The notes beneath the pieces are model-generated. The model saw nothing but the letters and a program-made list of their open reading frames with translations, did not search any database and had not been told where the DNA came from. Both the position numbers and the translations under genes were made by a program. Positions 33,049 to 40,657 of a DNA stretch of 41,279 nucleotides are shown piece by piece. Origin of the DNA: Acidobacteriota bacterium (GTDB lineage: Bacteria; Acidobacteriota; Terriglobia; Acidiferrales; UBA7541); NCBI GenBank assembly GCA_003223315.1, contig QHYR01000089.1, positions 1-41,279 on the forward strand, read 5' to 3'. Positions within the stretch are counted from its first letter, which is position 1. Every line of letters starts with the position of its first letter.

Positions 33049-34245
33049 ATGAAGTTAAGGTTATCGCGTGTGGCCCTGCTTCTGTTGGGCACCGTTCTTG
33101 CCGGTGGCTGGCTCGCAAACAGACCCCGGAGTTTCGCCGATACTAGCCGGCGCTCATCGATCACAACATTTTCGACGGCTGATATCGGACGCCAGGGCCA
33201 TTTCTATGTCGGTGGTCATTACGTCGGCGAGCCTGGCAAGGAAACCATGGATGGCGCCATGTACGTGGAAGTATGGGTTTCGAAGAATATCCGGCATCAG
33301 TTCCCAATTGTTTTCATAAGCGGAGGAGGCGGCCAGGGAGCATACAGTTTACTGCAAACACCAGATGGGCGACCCGGGTGGGCATACGACTTTGTGGGTC
33401 AGGGTTACGCCATTTACATGATGGACTATCCGGGCCAGGGCCGCTCCGCGTATGTTCCGGGCGTTGACGGCAGCTTGACTCCTCCACGTTCCGGTCCTTT
33501 GATGGAGGAGGTCTGGACCGGCGGCCGGTCGCCTTCATCTGAGGCGAGCAGTTGGCCGCAAGCGAAAAAGTACAGTCAATGGCCGAGCAGCGCGCCAAAC
33601 AAGGGCAAAATGGGTGACCCCGTATTTGATTATTTTGCCAAGACGGAACTCCCGGCGGTGACAGGCCCAAACCAGGAGAGGCGTTCCGCGGACGCCATCG
33701 TAGAATTATTAGATGCGATCGGACAGCCGGTAATTCTGCTACTCAACTCGGGTGCTGCGGCTTCGGGCTGGTTGGCCGCCGATTCTCGACCGAAGCTCGT
33801 CAAGGGCATCGTCGCAGTCGAGCCAGTGGCGCCGCCTATTGAGAACGCGGAAAGAGGAGCGACCGGTCCTGGACGTATATGGGGCTTGACCAATTTCCCT
33901 GTTCATTACGAGCCCCCGGTCACACAACCGTCCGAACTACGGCCGGTTCGACAGGATAAGGCAGATGGCCCCGATTTAATCCCATGCTGGATTCAGAAGG
34001 AGCCCGCTCACAAATTGGTGAATTTAGAACCCATTCCCGTACTCGATGTCTCTGCCGAAGCCAGTTACCATCGCCCTTATGCCCACTGTGTAGCGAAGTG
34101 GCTCAATCAGGCAGGCGTAAAGACCGACTACGTGAAACTTGAAGACCTAGGTTTATCCGGTAATGGGCATCAAATGATGTCTGAAAAGAATAGCGCCGAG
34201 ATTGCAAAGTACCTGCAGAGCTGGATGGAAAAAAACGTGCGCTGA
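33049..34245 (+). CDS. Secreted alpha/beta hydrolase (esterase-like)
   Basis: ATG 33049 follows AGAGGAG. The 398-residue protein has a signal or anchor (VALLLLGTVLAGGWL) and the alpha/beta hydrolase pattern. An oxyanion-type Gly run is in FISGGGGQGAYS (89-100), and DYPGQGRS is at 126-133. The nucleophile Ser234 sits in LLNSGAAASGW, and a C-terminal His374 in GNGHQMM. The nucleophile elbow reads NSGAA rather than the G-x-S-x-G or HSQGG of relatives. This may alter activity, though the serine is kept. The rest (LVKGIVAVEPVAPP, LGLSGNGH) is typical of large secreted esterases in soil bacteria. Substrate unknown. Confidence 0.78.
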   Translation: MKLRLSRVALLLLGTVLAGGWLANRPRSFADTSRRSSITTFSTADIGRQGHFYVGGHYVGEPGKETMDGAMYVEVWVSKNIRHQFPIVFISGGGGQGAYSLLQTPDGRPGWAYDFVGQGYAIYMMDYPGQGRSAYVPGVDGSLTPPRSGPLMEEVWTGGRSPSSEASSWPQAKKYSQWPSSAPNKGKMGDPVFDYFAKTELPAVTGPNQERRSADAIVELLDAIGQPVILLLNSGAAASGWLAADSRPKLVKGIVAVEPVAPPIENAERGATGPGRIWGLTNFPVHYEPPVTQPSELRPVRQDKADGPDLIPCWIQKEPAHKLVNLEPIPVLDVSAEASYHRPYAHCVAKWLNQAGVKTDYVKLEDLGLSGNGHQMMSEKNSAEIAKYLQSWMEKNVR

Positions 34246-34416
34246 GAAGCACCGCTGTTGCACCAAACGCGTCCATCCTGAGAGTCGCCGCGGAGACCGG
34301 AGACGCCGTGGCCCGTTTTGTGGATTGAAAATACCAGACCAAGACAGCATCGAGTGGCTCAAGAACCGCGACGTTGCCCCTCCGCCTGATCTCACCTCAA
34401 GATGAGTGGTCAGCTC

Positions 34417-35289
34417 TTAGTCGTAGTACTGTGGAGTGTGCTTTTGCCGGGAGAAGAAATTGATGTCATGCCCGATCCACAATTGCGCCCCCGTCTTCGC
34501 CAGGAAGGCCTGAAGTTTCTTCCGCGAAGCCTCCGTAATTCCCGGCGCCTTCTCGCGATCCGGCATGGAATCCAACTTGAGATCCTCGGGATAGTGATAG
34601 AGATCGCCGCTAAGTACGACCGGCCCGGTTTTGGGAAGCTTCACATAAAGCGATTGGTGCCCCGGTGTATGACCGGGTGTGAATAAGAGCACCACCGTGC
34701 CGTCGCCGAAGACGTCGTAATCCCCTTCGATCATCTTCGTTTTGCTGTTCTTGAGAGCGGCGTACGCGGGGTTGACCTGCACATTCGGCCCAAACATCAT
34801 GTCGTAGTCGCCTTGATGTACCAGGAACGTTGCGCCCGCAAAATCGTTGGCGTTGCCAATGTGATCGTCGTGAGGATGCGAGAACGCCAGGTAATTGATT
34901 TTGGACGGCGGATATCCTATCTGTTCCAGTTGGCTCTTCAGCGTCTTCGTCACAAGCACGAAGCCCGCCGTGCTGGGAGGATCAGGCCGGTCGCCAAGGG
35001 GCGACTCATTAAAGGCGCGGCCAAAATAACGATCGCCCAGGCCTGTGTCGAATAGCAGAGTGCCACGCGGATGTAGGATCAAGTAGACTGCACATGAAAA
35101 ATTGCTGTTCTTCACCTGCTCCCTGGTCAGTCCGAATCCTTCGGGGTGGTTGGTTATAATCGTGCCCCCATCCAAAACATAAAGCCGTAGTCCTGGGATG
35201 GCAGATTGCGGCGTTTGAGAATGAGCGGCGAGCACCAGAGCAATCACCAACAACACCAGCAGCGACCCCGCCGTTTTCAAGATCCGCAT
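34417..35289 (-). CDS. Exported metallo-beta-lactamase-fold lactonase (AHL lactonase-like)
   Basis: ATG 35289 gives a signal segment (LLVLLVIALVLAAHS), so the enzyme acts outside the cytoplasm. The metal motif HxHxDH is at 138-143 (SHPHDDHIGN). The second His is in TPGHTPGHQSL, the bridging Asp in LSGDLYH, and the final His in WIGHD. This layout (FDTGLG, then HPHDDH, GH, GD, GH) matches N-acyl homoserine lactonases (AiiA/AttM family), which open the lactone ring of quorum signals. Other lactones could be the real substrate. It follows the quinohemoprotein gene by 38 bases in one operon. Confidence 0.83.
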   Translation of the reverse strand: MRILKTAGSLLVLLVIALVLAAHSQTPQSAIPGLRLYVLDGGTIITNHPEGFGLTREQVKNSNFSCAVYLILHPRGTLLFDTGLGDRYFGRAFNESPLGDRPDPPSTAGFVLVTKTLKSQLEQIGYPPSKINYLAFSHPHDDHIGNANDFAGATFLVHQGDYDMMFGPNVQVNPAYAALKNSKTKMIEGDYDVFGDGTVVLLFTPGHTPGHQSLYVKLPKTGPVVLSGDLYHYPEDLKLDSMPDREKAPGITEASRKKLQAFLAKTGAQLWIGHDINFFSRQKHTPQYYD

Positions 35290-35327
35290 TACGTGGAGTT
35301 TTTCTGTTCTGCGCACTCGCATGCACC

Positions 35328-37208
35328 TCAGTGCGAATTGGGCAAGACTGAAGACATTTTCTCCGCTGAAAAGGCCAAAAGAGCGTTACCAGGTAGAATC
35401 CCGCCGTGATGAGAGTAGCCAGAATTCACAAATAACATGCCGCCCACAACCGCCGGGCCGGCATTGCTCATCGAACCCCCGTTCGCCTTCACGCCATTGA
35501 CAGTGGGGAAATCCCGAGCCGTATCGTATTCCCACAGGATTTTGCCATCTTGCGTCCCATAGGCGCGCAGGCGGCCATCCATCGTTCCGGAAAACACAAT
35601 GTCCGAGATCGCCGTCACGGCCGCCGGATGGGACTGTTTGCAGGCCTTGCGCTCTCCGCACGGCGGGTTCGGGGTACTCCAGATCGCGTGTCCATCGCTC
35701 AGCGCGATCGCGGCCATGCCGCCGCTTGCGTCCGGGTTCTTCTGATCGAAGAATCCATTCGGCACGTACACCCTTTCGCTATCTTTTTGGCTATCTACGG
35801 CGATGCCCCAGAGCACGCCGCCACCTGAAGTCCCTTTGCCGACCTGCTGCTGCCAAACAAGTTTCCCATGATGGTCCGGGTCGAGGGCCCAGACCAATCC
35901 GGACTTGTTTCCGGCGACCAGCACTTGCCGTCCGGCCGGCAAGTCTGCAAGAACCGAAGAGGAGCCGAAATCGAAATCGGGCGCGTCGGCATCAGGACAA
36001 ACTGCGGGTTCGCGATCAGGACGCCGGCAGCTCGCATTCCAGATGTCGTTTTCCGTCTCTTGACGAAACCACTTGATCTTCCCCGTCTTCATATCAAGCG
36101 CCACGATAGAGTCCGACATATTCGTCGAGGGTGGAGAGAAATTGTTGCCCGTTCCCACGTAAAGCGTGTTTCGTTTTACATCGAGCGTGGGTGCATTCCA
36201 CACCGCCGCTCCGGAGGGGCCTACGATTTGAATCCCCGCGCTATTTTTCTGCCCAGGTTTCGCCTCTTCGGCAATTGTGTAAGTCTTCCAGATTTGTTTG
36301 CCCGTTGCGGCATCCAGGGCTACGACGCTTCCGCGGAAGGCGCAGCAAGGATATTTCGGATCTCCGACTTGGGACTCCTCGCGTGAAGAAACCGGCACGT
36401 ACAGGCGGCCCTCAAACAATTGCGGAGCACCGGTGATGGCCGCTCGGGAGTAGTTGTCCACCTTGACCTTCCACAGCAGCTTCCCTGATTCCGCCTCCAC
36501 TGCATAAACGTTCGCCGCTTGATCCCCAAAATAGGCTGCCAGTGGAGTGCCACGGGCGCCACTTTGGCCGATCGTAACGGCACTTCGGATACCGGCTTCG
36601 ACCTCGATCGTCCAGCGAATGCAGCCGGTCTCCGCGTCGAGCGCGAAAAGGTCTCCTTCGGCATCGCCGACGTAGAGGCGCCCTCCCACGACAACGGGCT
36701 GCGTGCCCCCGGAACTCGCCCCCGGAAATCCGAATGCCCATTTCAATTTGAGGCGCGGCACATCATCCGCAGTAATGCCCGCGAATTCAGCCGGCTCGAA
36801 ACGCGAATTGGTGATGGTAACGCCCCAGCCGTTCCAGGCGGGGCCATCGAGGGCATTGCGGGACACCTGCGAACTGCTGGCGCAAAATGCGGATTTTGGA
36901 ATGGTGTTCGCGAACTCGCTGCCCAACGGCTTGCCGGACAGATATTCCGCGAGCGCGCGACGCTGCGCGCGGCTGCGTTCCGCCGCCTGTGCCTTCATCG
37001 CTCCTTTTTCGAGCGCTTGCAGGATTTGTTCCGGGGTCAATTGGGCGAGGACATCACGGCCAGGAGCACGGGAATCAGCATTCGTGCCAGCTTCATGGCA
37101 GGAAGCGCAATAGCTTCTGAAAACAGCGGCGCCATCCTGCGCATATGCTGGTGCCGACGACAAACCTGCCGAAAAGCACAGAGCGACAATCCCTAACCGA
37201 ATTCCCAT
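35328..37208 (-). CDS. Periplasmic quinohemoprotein dehydrogenase (polyvinyl-alcohol dehydrogenase-like)
   Basis: After a signal peptide (LGIVALCFSAGLSSAPAYA) an N-terminal cytochrome c domain has CASCH at 34-38. A PQQ-binding beta-propeller follows, with at least seven W-type repeats such as DLFALDAETGCIRW, VYAVEAESGKLLWK, VVALDAATGKQIWK and LRAYGTQDGKILWE. The vicinal Cys288-Cys289 (KYPCCAFRG) matches the Cys ring that stacks on PQQ in this group. The protein probably oxidises an alcohol and passes electrons through its own heme. Its cofactor can be made by the pqqABCDE operon 4.5 kb away. At 626 residues it is of the usual size. The substrate (polymer alcohol or a smaller one) is not determined. 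Confidence 0.88.
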   Translation of the reverse strand: MGIRLGIVALCFSAGLSSAPAYAQDGAAVFRSYCASCHEAGTNADSRAPGRDVLAQLTPEQILQALEKGAMKAQAAERSRAQRRALAEYLSGKPLGSEFANTIPKSAFCASSSQVSRNALDGPAWNGWGVTITNSRFEPAEFAGITADDVPRLKLKWAFGFPGASSGGTQPVVVGGRLYVGDAEGDLFALDAETGCIRWTIEVEAGIRSAVTIGQSGARGTPLAAYFGDQAANVYAVEAESGKLLWKVKVDNYSRAAITGAPQLFEGRLYVPVSSREESQVGDPKYPCCAFRGSVVALDAATGKQIWKTYTIAEEAKPGQKNSAGIQIVGPSGAAVWNAPTLDVKRNTLYVGTGNNFSPPSTNMSDSIVALDMKTGKIKWFRQETENDIWNASCRRPDREPAVCPDADAPDFDFGSSSVLADLPAGRQVLVAGNKSGLVWALDPDHHGKLVWQQQVGKGTSGGGVLWGIAVDSQKDSERVYVPNGFFDQKNPDASGGMAAIALSDGHAIWSTPNPPCGERKACKQSHPAAVTAISDIVFSGTMDGRLRAYGTQDGKILWEYDTARDFPTVNGVKANGGSMSNAGPAVVGGMLFVNSGYSHHGGILPGNALLAFSAEKMSSVLPNSH

Positions 37209-37393
37209 TGTCCGGTATCCTCAACGGCGTCGATGTGACCCACAATGCCGAAGGCGCAGCTCGATCTCTTGAAATACAAAAGCTAACCGCGTGCCCTTGG
37301 TAGCATCACGCCGGTCTTTGCGTCAAGCATTATCCCTGTCAGCTTCCGTGCTTCGCGGAGCATATTTTTCAGGGGTCTCCGGAGTGCTGTCTC

Positions 37394-37422
37394 TTGACAC
37401 GGAATTGTTATGAACATAGTCT
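37394..37422 (+). promoter_or_regulatory. Candidate promoter
   Basis: TTGACA (37394-37399), a 17-base spacer and TAGTCT (37417-37422), 30 bases before the ATG at 37453. The layout is shared with the sites at 25503 and 40573. Confidence 0.4.
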
Positions 37423-37452
37423 TGAGGTCAATTTGCCAATCGCAGGTGTTCG

Positions 37453-38373
37453 ATGAACCTTTATTTGCGAAAGATCGTTCCCACTTTTGTAACCATTGCC
37501 GCAGCCACTTTAATTCTGACGGCCGTCAAACCCGTGGCAGGTCAGGCTCCTGCCGCCGCTCAGAACCGCGTTCCGACACCCGGTCAATTCCCTCCCTACA
37601 AAGCGCCGCATACGGCAGATGGCAAACCCGACCTGAACGGAATCTGGCAGGCGTTTGTCACGGCCGACATAGATGTTCAGGACCATGATGCGCAGGCGGG
37701 ACCTCATCCGGAGATCATGGGAGCTTACGGAGCGTGGCCGGGAGGACAAGGGATTGTGGAGGGCGGTGAAATACCGTACAAGCCCGAAGCGTTAGCACAA
37801 AAGAAGGCCAACGCCGAGAAGCGCATGGTCGTAAACATCACCAGTGATCCTCATCGGCATGACACCGGCGATCCCGAACTCAAGTGCTACAACCCCGGTG
37901 TGCCGCGCACCAACTATATGCCTTTTCCATTCCAAATTATTCAGGGCACCGATACGATCCTGTTCTCGTATGAATTTGCGCGCGCGGTGCGCACGATCTA
38001 CATGAACCCGAATGACAAGACCATTCCCAAGGAGGCTCCCGCGGATAGCTGGATGGGATGGTCGCACGGACATTTTGAAGGGGACACGCTGGTCATCGAC
38101 TCCACCGGGTTCATCCCCTACACCTGGTTCGACCGAGCGGGGGATTACCACAGCGATGCCCTCCATGTCACCGAGCGCTACACGCCGGTGAGTCCTTATC
38201 ACATAATGTACGAAGCCACGATCGAAGATCCAAAGGTGTTTACGCGTCCATGGAAGGTGAGCTTCCCGCTGTATCGCCGTATGGAGAAAAACAGCCAACT
38301 AGTGGACTTCAACTGCACGGAATTCGTTTTGGATCTGCTATACGGCCAATATAGCAAGCGGCCCAGCAAGTAA
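37453..38373 (+). CDS. Secreted protein of the GHxxGDTLVxDS unknown family (copy 2)
   Basis: The 306-residue protein has a signal peptide (VPTFVTIAAATLILTAV, cleaved near VAGQ). It then has TADGKPDLNGIWQAF and a copy-specific insert rich in His, Asp and Gly (DIDVQDHDAQAGPHPEIMGA). The family core is FPFQIIQGTDTILFSYEF, GHFEGDTLVIDSTGF, YHSDALHVTERY and EDPKVFTRPWK. It is closely related to the partial gene at 40658, with a 130-bp identical DNA block, and more distantly to 24659 and 38393. The 38393 gene follows after 19 bases. No function is known. The conserved acidic and His residues may bind metal or substrate. Confidence 0.82.
   Translation: MNLYLRKIVPTFVTIAAATLILTAVKPVAGQAPAAAQNRVPTPGQFPPYKAPHTADGKPDLNGIWQAFVTADIDVQDHDAQAGPHPEIMGAYGAWPGGQGIVEGGEIPYKPEALAQKKANAEKRMVVNITSDPHRHDTGDPELKCYNPGVPRTNYMPFPFQIIQGTDTILFSYEFARAVRTIYMNPNDKTIPKEAPADSWMGWSHGHFEGDTLVIDSTGFIPYTWFDRAGDYHSDALHVTERYTPVSPYHIMYEATIEDPKVFTRPWKVSFPLYRRMEKNSQLVDFNCTEFVLDLLYGQYSKRPSK
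37661..37790 (+). repeat. 130-bp identical block, copy A (pair of 40860-40989)
   Basis: Every base from CGGCCGACATAG to AGCCCGAAGC is the same in both genes, including third codon positions, while flanking parts of the genes have diverged. This suggests gene conversion or a recent duplication. Confidence 0.85.
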
Positions 38374-38380
38374 AGGGGTG

Positions 38381-38388
38381 AAGGAGGT
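38381..38388 (+). promoter_or_regulatory. Near-perfect Shine-Dalgarno site
   Basis: AAGGAGGT lies 4 bases before ATG 38393 and fixes the start of the third family member. An upstream GTG at 38378 would place the site inside the gene. Confidence 0.65.
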
Positions 38389-38392
38389 CCAG

Positions 38393-39484
38393 ATGACGAA
38401 TCATCCTGCCTTTTCATCGAGGGCCGTAAAGATCGTTTTCGTGACTCTTTTGTGCGCGCCCGCATTTGTCGCCGCCCAGTCCTCGGGCGGAGCGAGAAAT
38501 GCAGTCACGAAAACCGCCAAGAAGGACACAAAGAGCGCAGCTAGTACAAAGGGCGGAACGACGCCTCGTACTCCGGACGGCCAACCGGACCTGCATGGAT
38601 ATTGGACGAGCGAGAGCTTCACGCCCTTGGAACGGCCGGCCAAGTACGCGGGAAGGGAGTTTTTGACCGACGAGGAAGCTGAAGCAGCCCAAAAAGCCGG
38701 CCTGCAACGCGCCTATGACCGGACATATGACGATCCCGCGGAGGAGCCGGTTTATGACTCAACTACCTTCGGGCTCACTCCGGCTCTGGAAGGATTCTCA
38801 CCGAACAAGCGCACATCGCTGATTGTGGATCCGCCGGATGGCAGAATGCCTCCCCGGACGCCGGAGGCCATGGCCAGACCCAGAGCGATCGGTGACCGCG
38901 ACTATATCGAGCCAGACGGTCATGGCGGAGGAATCGTGCACGCAGATACTCCGAGAGATATCGGGGTGCGTACAACTTGCGTATCGATGAGCGGCGGACC
39001 GCCCATACTCCCTGGGGCCTACAACAACGGCCTCCACATCCTGCAGAATCCGAACTACCTGGTGCTGCAAGCCGAGTATGGATCCGAGCTTCGCACTATT
39101 CCTCTGGATGGACGCCCGCATGCCTCAGCGAACATTCACCAGTGGCATGGCGACGGTCGCGGCCATTGGGAGGGCGATACGCTGGTCGTGGAAACCACCA
39201 ATTTCAGGCCCGAAGCCACCTTCCGTAACGCCAACCCCAAGACCCTGAAGATTACCGAGCGGTTCAAGCGCGTCGCTGCGGACCAGATTGAGTACAGTTT
39301 TACGATTGATGATCCTTCTACTTGGACGAAACCCTGGACGGCCATCGTGCCCTTGCACGCGATCAAAGGGCCCTTTTTCGAGTACGCCTGCAGCGAAAGC
39401 AACATGGACGTCGTCAATATAATGGCAGGAGCCCGCGCCACCGAAAGGGCGGCGGAAGTGAAAGCTAAGGGCACCTCGAAGTAG
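38393..39484 (+). CDS. Secreted protein of the GHWEGDTLVVE unknown family (copy 3)
   Basis: The 363-residue protein has a signal peptide (VKIVFVTLLCAPAFVAAQ) followed by a Lys/Thr-rich linker, then TPDGQPDLHGYWTSESFTPL. Its N-terminal region is longer than in the other copies (EFLTDEEAEAAQKAGLQRAY and DRTYDDPAEEP). The core is GHWEGDTLVVETTNF, LKITERFKRV and DDPSTWTKPWTA, ending FFEYACSESNMDVVNI. It lies 19 bases after copy 2 in one operon with a strong ribosome site. Closely similar secreted proteins are common in soil bacteria, and no activity is known to me. Confidence 0.83.
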   Translation: MTNHPAFSSRAVKIVFVTLLCAPAFVAAQSSGGARNAVTKTAKKDTKSAASTKGGTTPRTPDGQPDLHGYWTSESFTPLERPAKYAGREFLTDEEAEAAQKAGLQRAYDRTYDDPAEEPVYDSTTFGLTPALEGFSPNKRTSLIVDPPDGRMPPRTPEAMARPRAIGDRDYIEPDGHGGGIVHADTPRDIGVRTTCVSMSGGPPILPGAYNNGLHILQNPNYLVLQAEYGSELRTIPLDGRPHASANIHQWHGDGRGHWEGDTLVVETTNFRPEATFRNANPKTLKITERFKRVAADQIEYSFTIDDPSTWTKPWTAIVPLHAIKGPFFEYACSESNMDVVNIMAGARATERAAEVKAKGTSK

Positions 39485-39630
39485 TATCACGCCCGGAGCA
39501 CGAAGAAAGCCTCGTCGGCGACGCAACCTTCTTCGGCTTCTTATCGGCGGCCGCCGCCGCAAGGAATGAGATCCACCCGGCAGTCGCTATGATCTACTTG
39601 GTTTTGAGCGACGAATGATGTGTGTTCGCG

Positions 39631-39653
39631 TCGCTCGCCCCTAACACGAGCGA
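39631..39653. terminator. Weak inverted repeat between convergent genes
   Basis: TCGCTCG (39631-39637) pairs with CGAGCGA (39647-39653) across a 9-base loop. There is no long T run next to it, although CAGTTTTTTACC lies 20 bases on. It may be a bidirectional terminator. Confidence 0.25.
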
Positions 39654-39677
39654 ACGAGGCCGGTTCGTTCCAGTTTT

Positions 39678-40448
39678 TTACCTTAGATTGGCTCGCAACT
39701 CGACCGGCGAGCCCCTTAAAAGGGCTTTGACAAACGCCTCATCTCTTTTCTGCCCCTCATAGTGATACGGGTAAACGATCTTGGGCTGAAAAGCCTGGAT
39801 GCATTCGGCCGCGTCGCCCGGAGTCATCGTTTGTGGCATGTTCATGGGCACAAACGCCACCTCGATGTCCTTGACCGCCTTCGCCTCCGGCGTACATTCG
39901 GTGTCGCCCATAAAGTACAGCCGCTTCCCTCCGAGAGTAACGACGTAGCCATTGCCGCGGCCTTTGGGGTGGTAGAGTTCGCCCGGTTTCGGTCCGTGCT
40001 GGACGTTGTACATGGGCACGGCTTCGATGCTGACGTCTGCCACGGTTTTGGTGTCGCCCGTCGCCATGACGAACGTTGGTGGAGGAATCTTCGCGCCTGC
40101 CTCGGTCGCTGCCGCGGCAGGCATTACCACCGCAGCTCCAGGCTTGCGAAGCTTGCTAATCTCAGCAAGGTCGAGATTTTCGGGGTGAATGTCGGTGATC
40201 AGAATCAAATCGGCTTTCTTTAAGGCGTCGAACTTCCCCAATAGCGGAAGCTCGACGTCGTCGTATTTCGCCACAGGGTCGACCTGTATGACCTTACCGG
40301 CATATTCGAGCTGCACGCTCGAGTGCATGATCGGCGTAATCTGAATATCTCCGCCGGAGGCGGGAAGCGTGTCCGTTTGGTTGGCCGCCGAGACTGCGGC
40401 CGTAAGTGCTATCACAAACACCAGCGCCAGAAACACTCTTTTGTTCAC
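39678..40448 (-). CDS. Exported UlaG-like metallo-beta-lactamase-fold protein with degenerate metal motif
   Basis: The 256-residue protein has a signal peptide (FLALVFVIALTAAVSA, cleaved near AANQ) and the UlaG/YtnP-like plan. It has TPIMHSSVQLEYAGKVIQVD, then LILITDIHPENLDL, YNVQHGPKPGELYHP, GKRLYFMGDTECTPE and KIVYPYHYEGQ. In active relatives the third block is T-x-x-H-x-D-H-x-D. Here it is TDIHPENLD, so the aspartate is Glu90 and the next His is Asn91, while His88 is kept. Two or more metal ligands are changed, so it may bind one metal or have lost hydrolase activity. Later ligands (GDTEC, PYHYEG) are kept. It stands alone on the minus strand. Confidence 0.75.
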   Translation of the reverse strand: MNKRVFLALVFVIALTAAVSAANQTDTLPASGGDIQITPIMHSSVQLEYAGKVIQVDPVAKYDDVELPLLGKFDALKKADLILITDIHPENLDLAEISKLRKPGAAVVMPAAAATEAGAKIPPPTFVMATGDTKTVADVSIEAVPMYNVQHGPKPGELYHPKGRGNGYVVTLGGKRLYFMGDTECTPEAKAVKDIEVAFVPMNMPQTMTPGDAAECIQAFQPKIVYPYHYEGQKRDEAFVKALLRGSPVELRANLR

Positions 40449-40489
40449 GATTTCTCTCCTGATGTTTCAGGACCGTCCAATAGCCGCAC

Positions 40490-40519
40490 TTTATCCCACC
40501 GTGAATTCGTGCCTGTCAA
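40490..40519 (-). promoter_or_regulatory. Candidate promoter of the UlaG-like gene
   Basis: On the minus strand TTGACA (40519-40514), an 18-base spacer and GATAAA (40495-40490) lie 42 bases before the start at 40448. Confidence 0.4.
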
Positions 40520-40572
40520 GTGCGGTCTTCAATTTTGTCGGAATCGCGCTACGTTCCGAGGAAGGCTAATCC

Positions 40573-40601
40573 TTGACACTAGATGGATTCAAGCGTAGTT
40601 T
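40573..40601 (+). promoter_or_regulatory. Candidate promoter
   Basis: TTGACA (40573-40578), a 17-base spacer and TAGTTT (40596-40601), 57 bases before ATG 40658. The layout repeats that of 37394 and 25503. Confidence 0.4.
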
Positions 40602-40657
40602 TTGGCTCAGGCGGAGCGCGTCTAACGAGCTCATTTCCGGAGTGGGACCTGGGTGTT

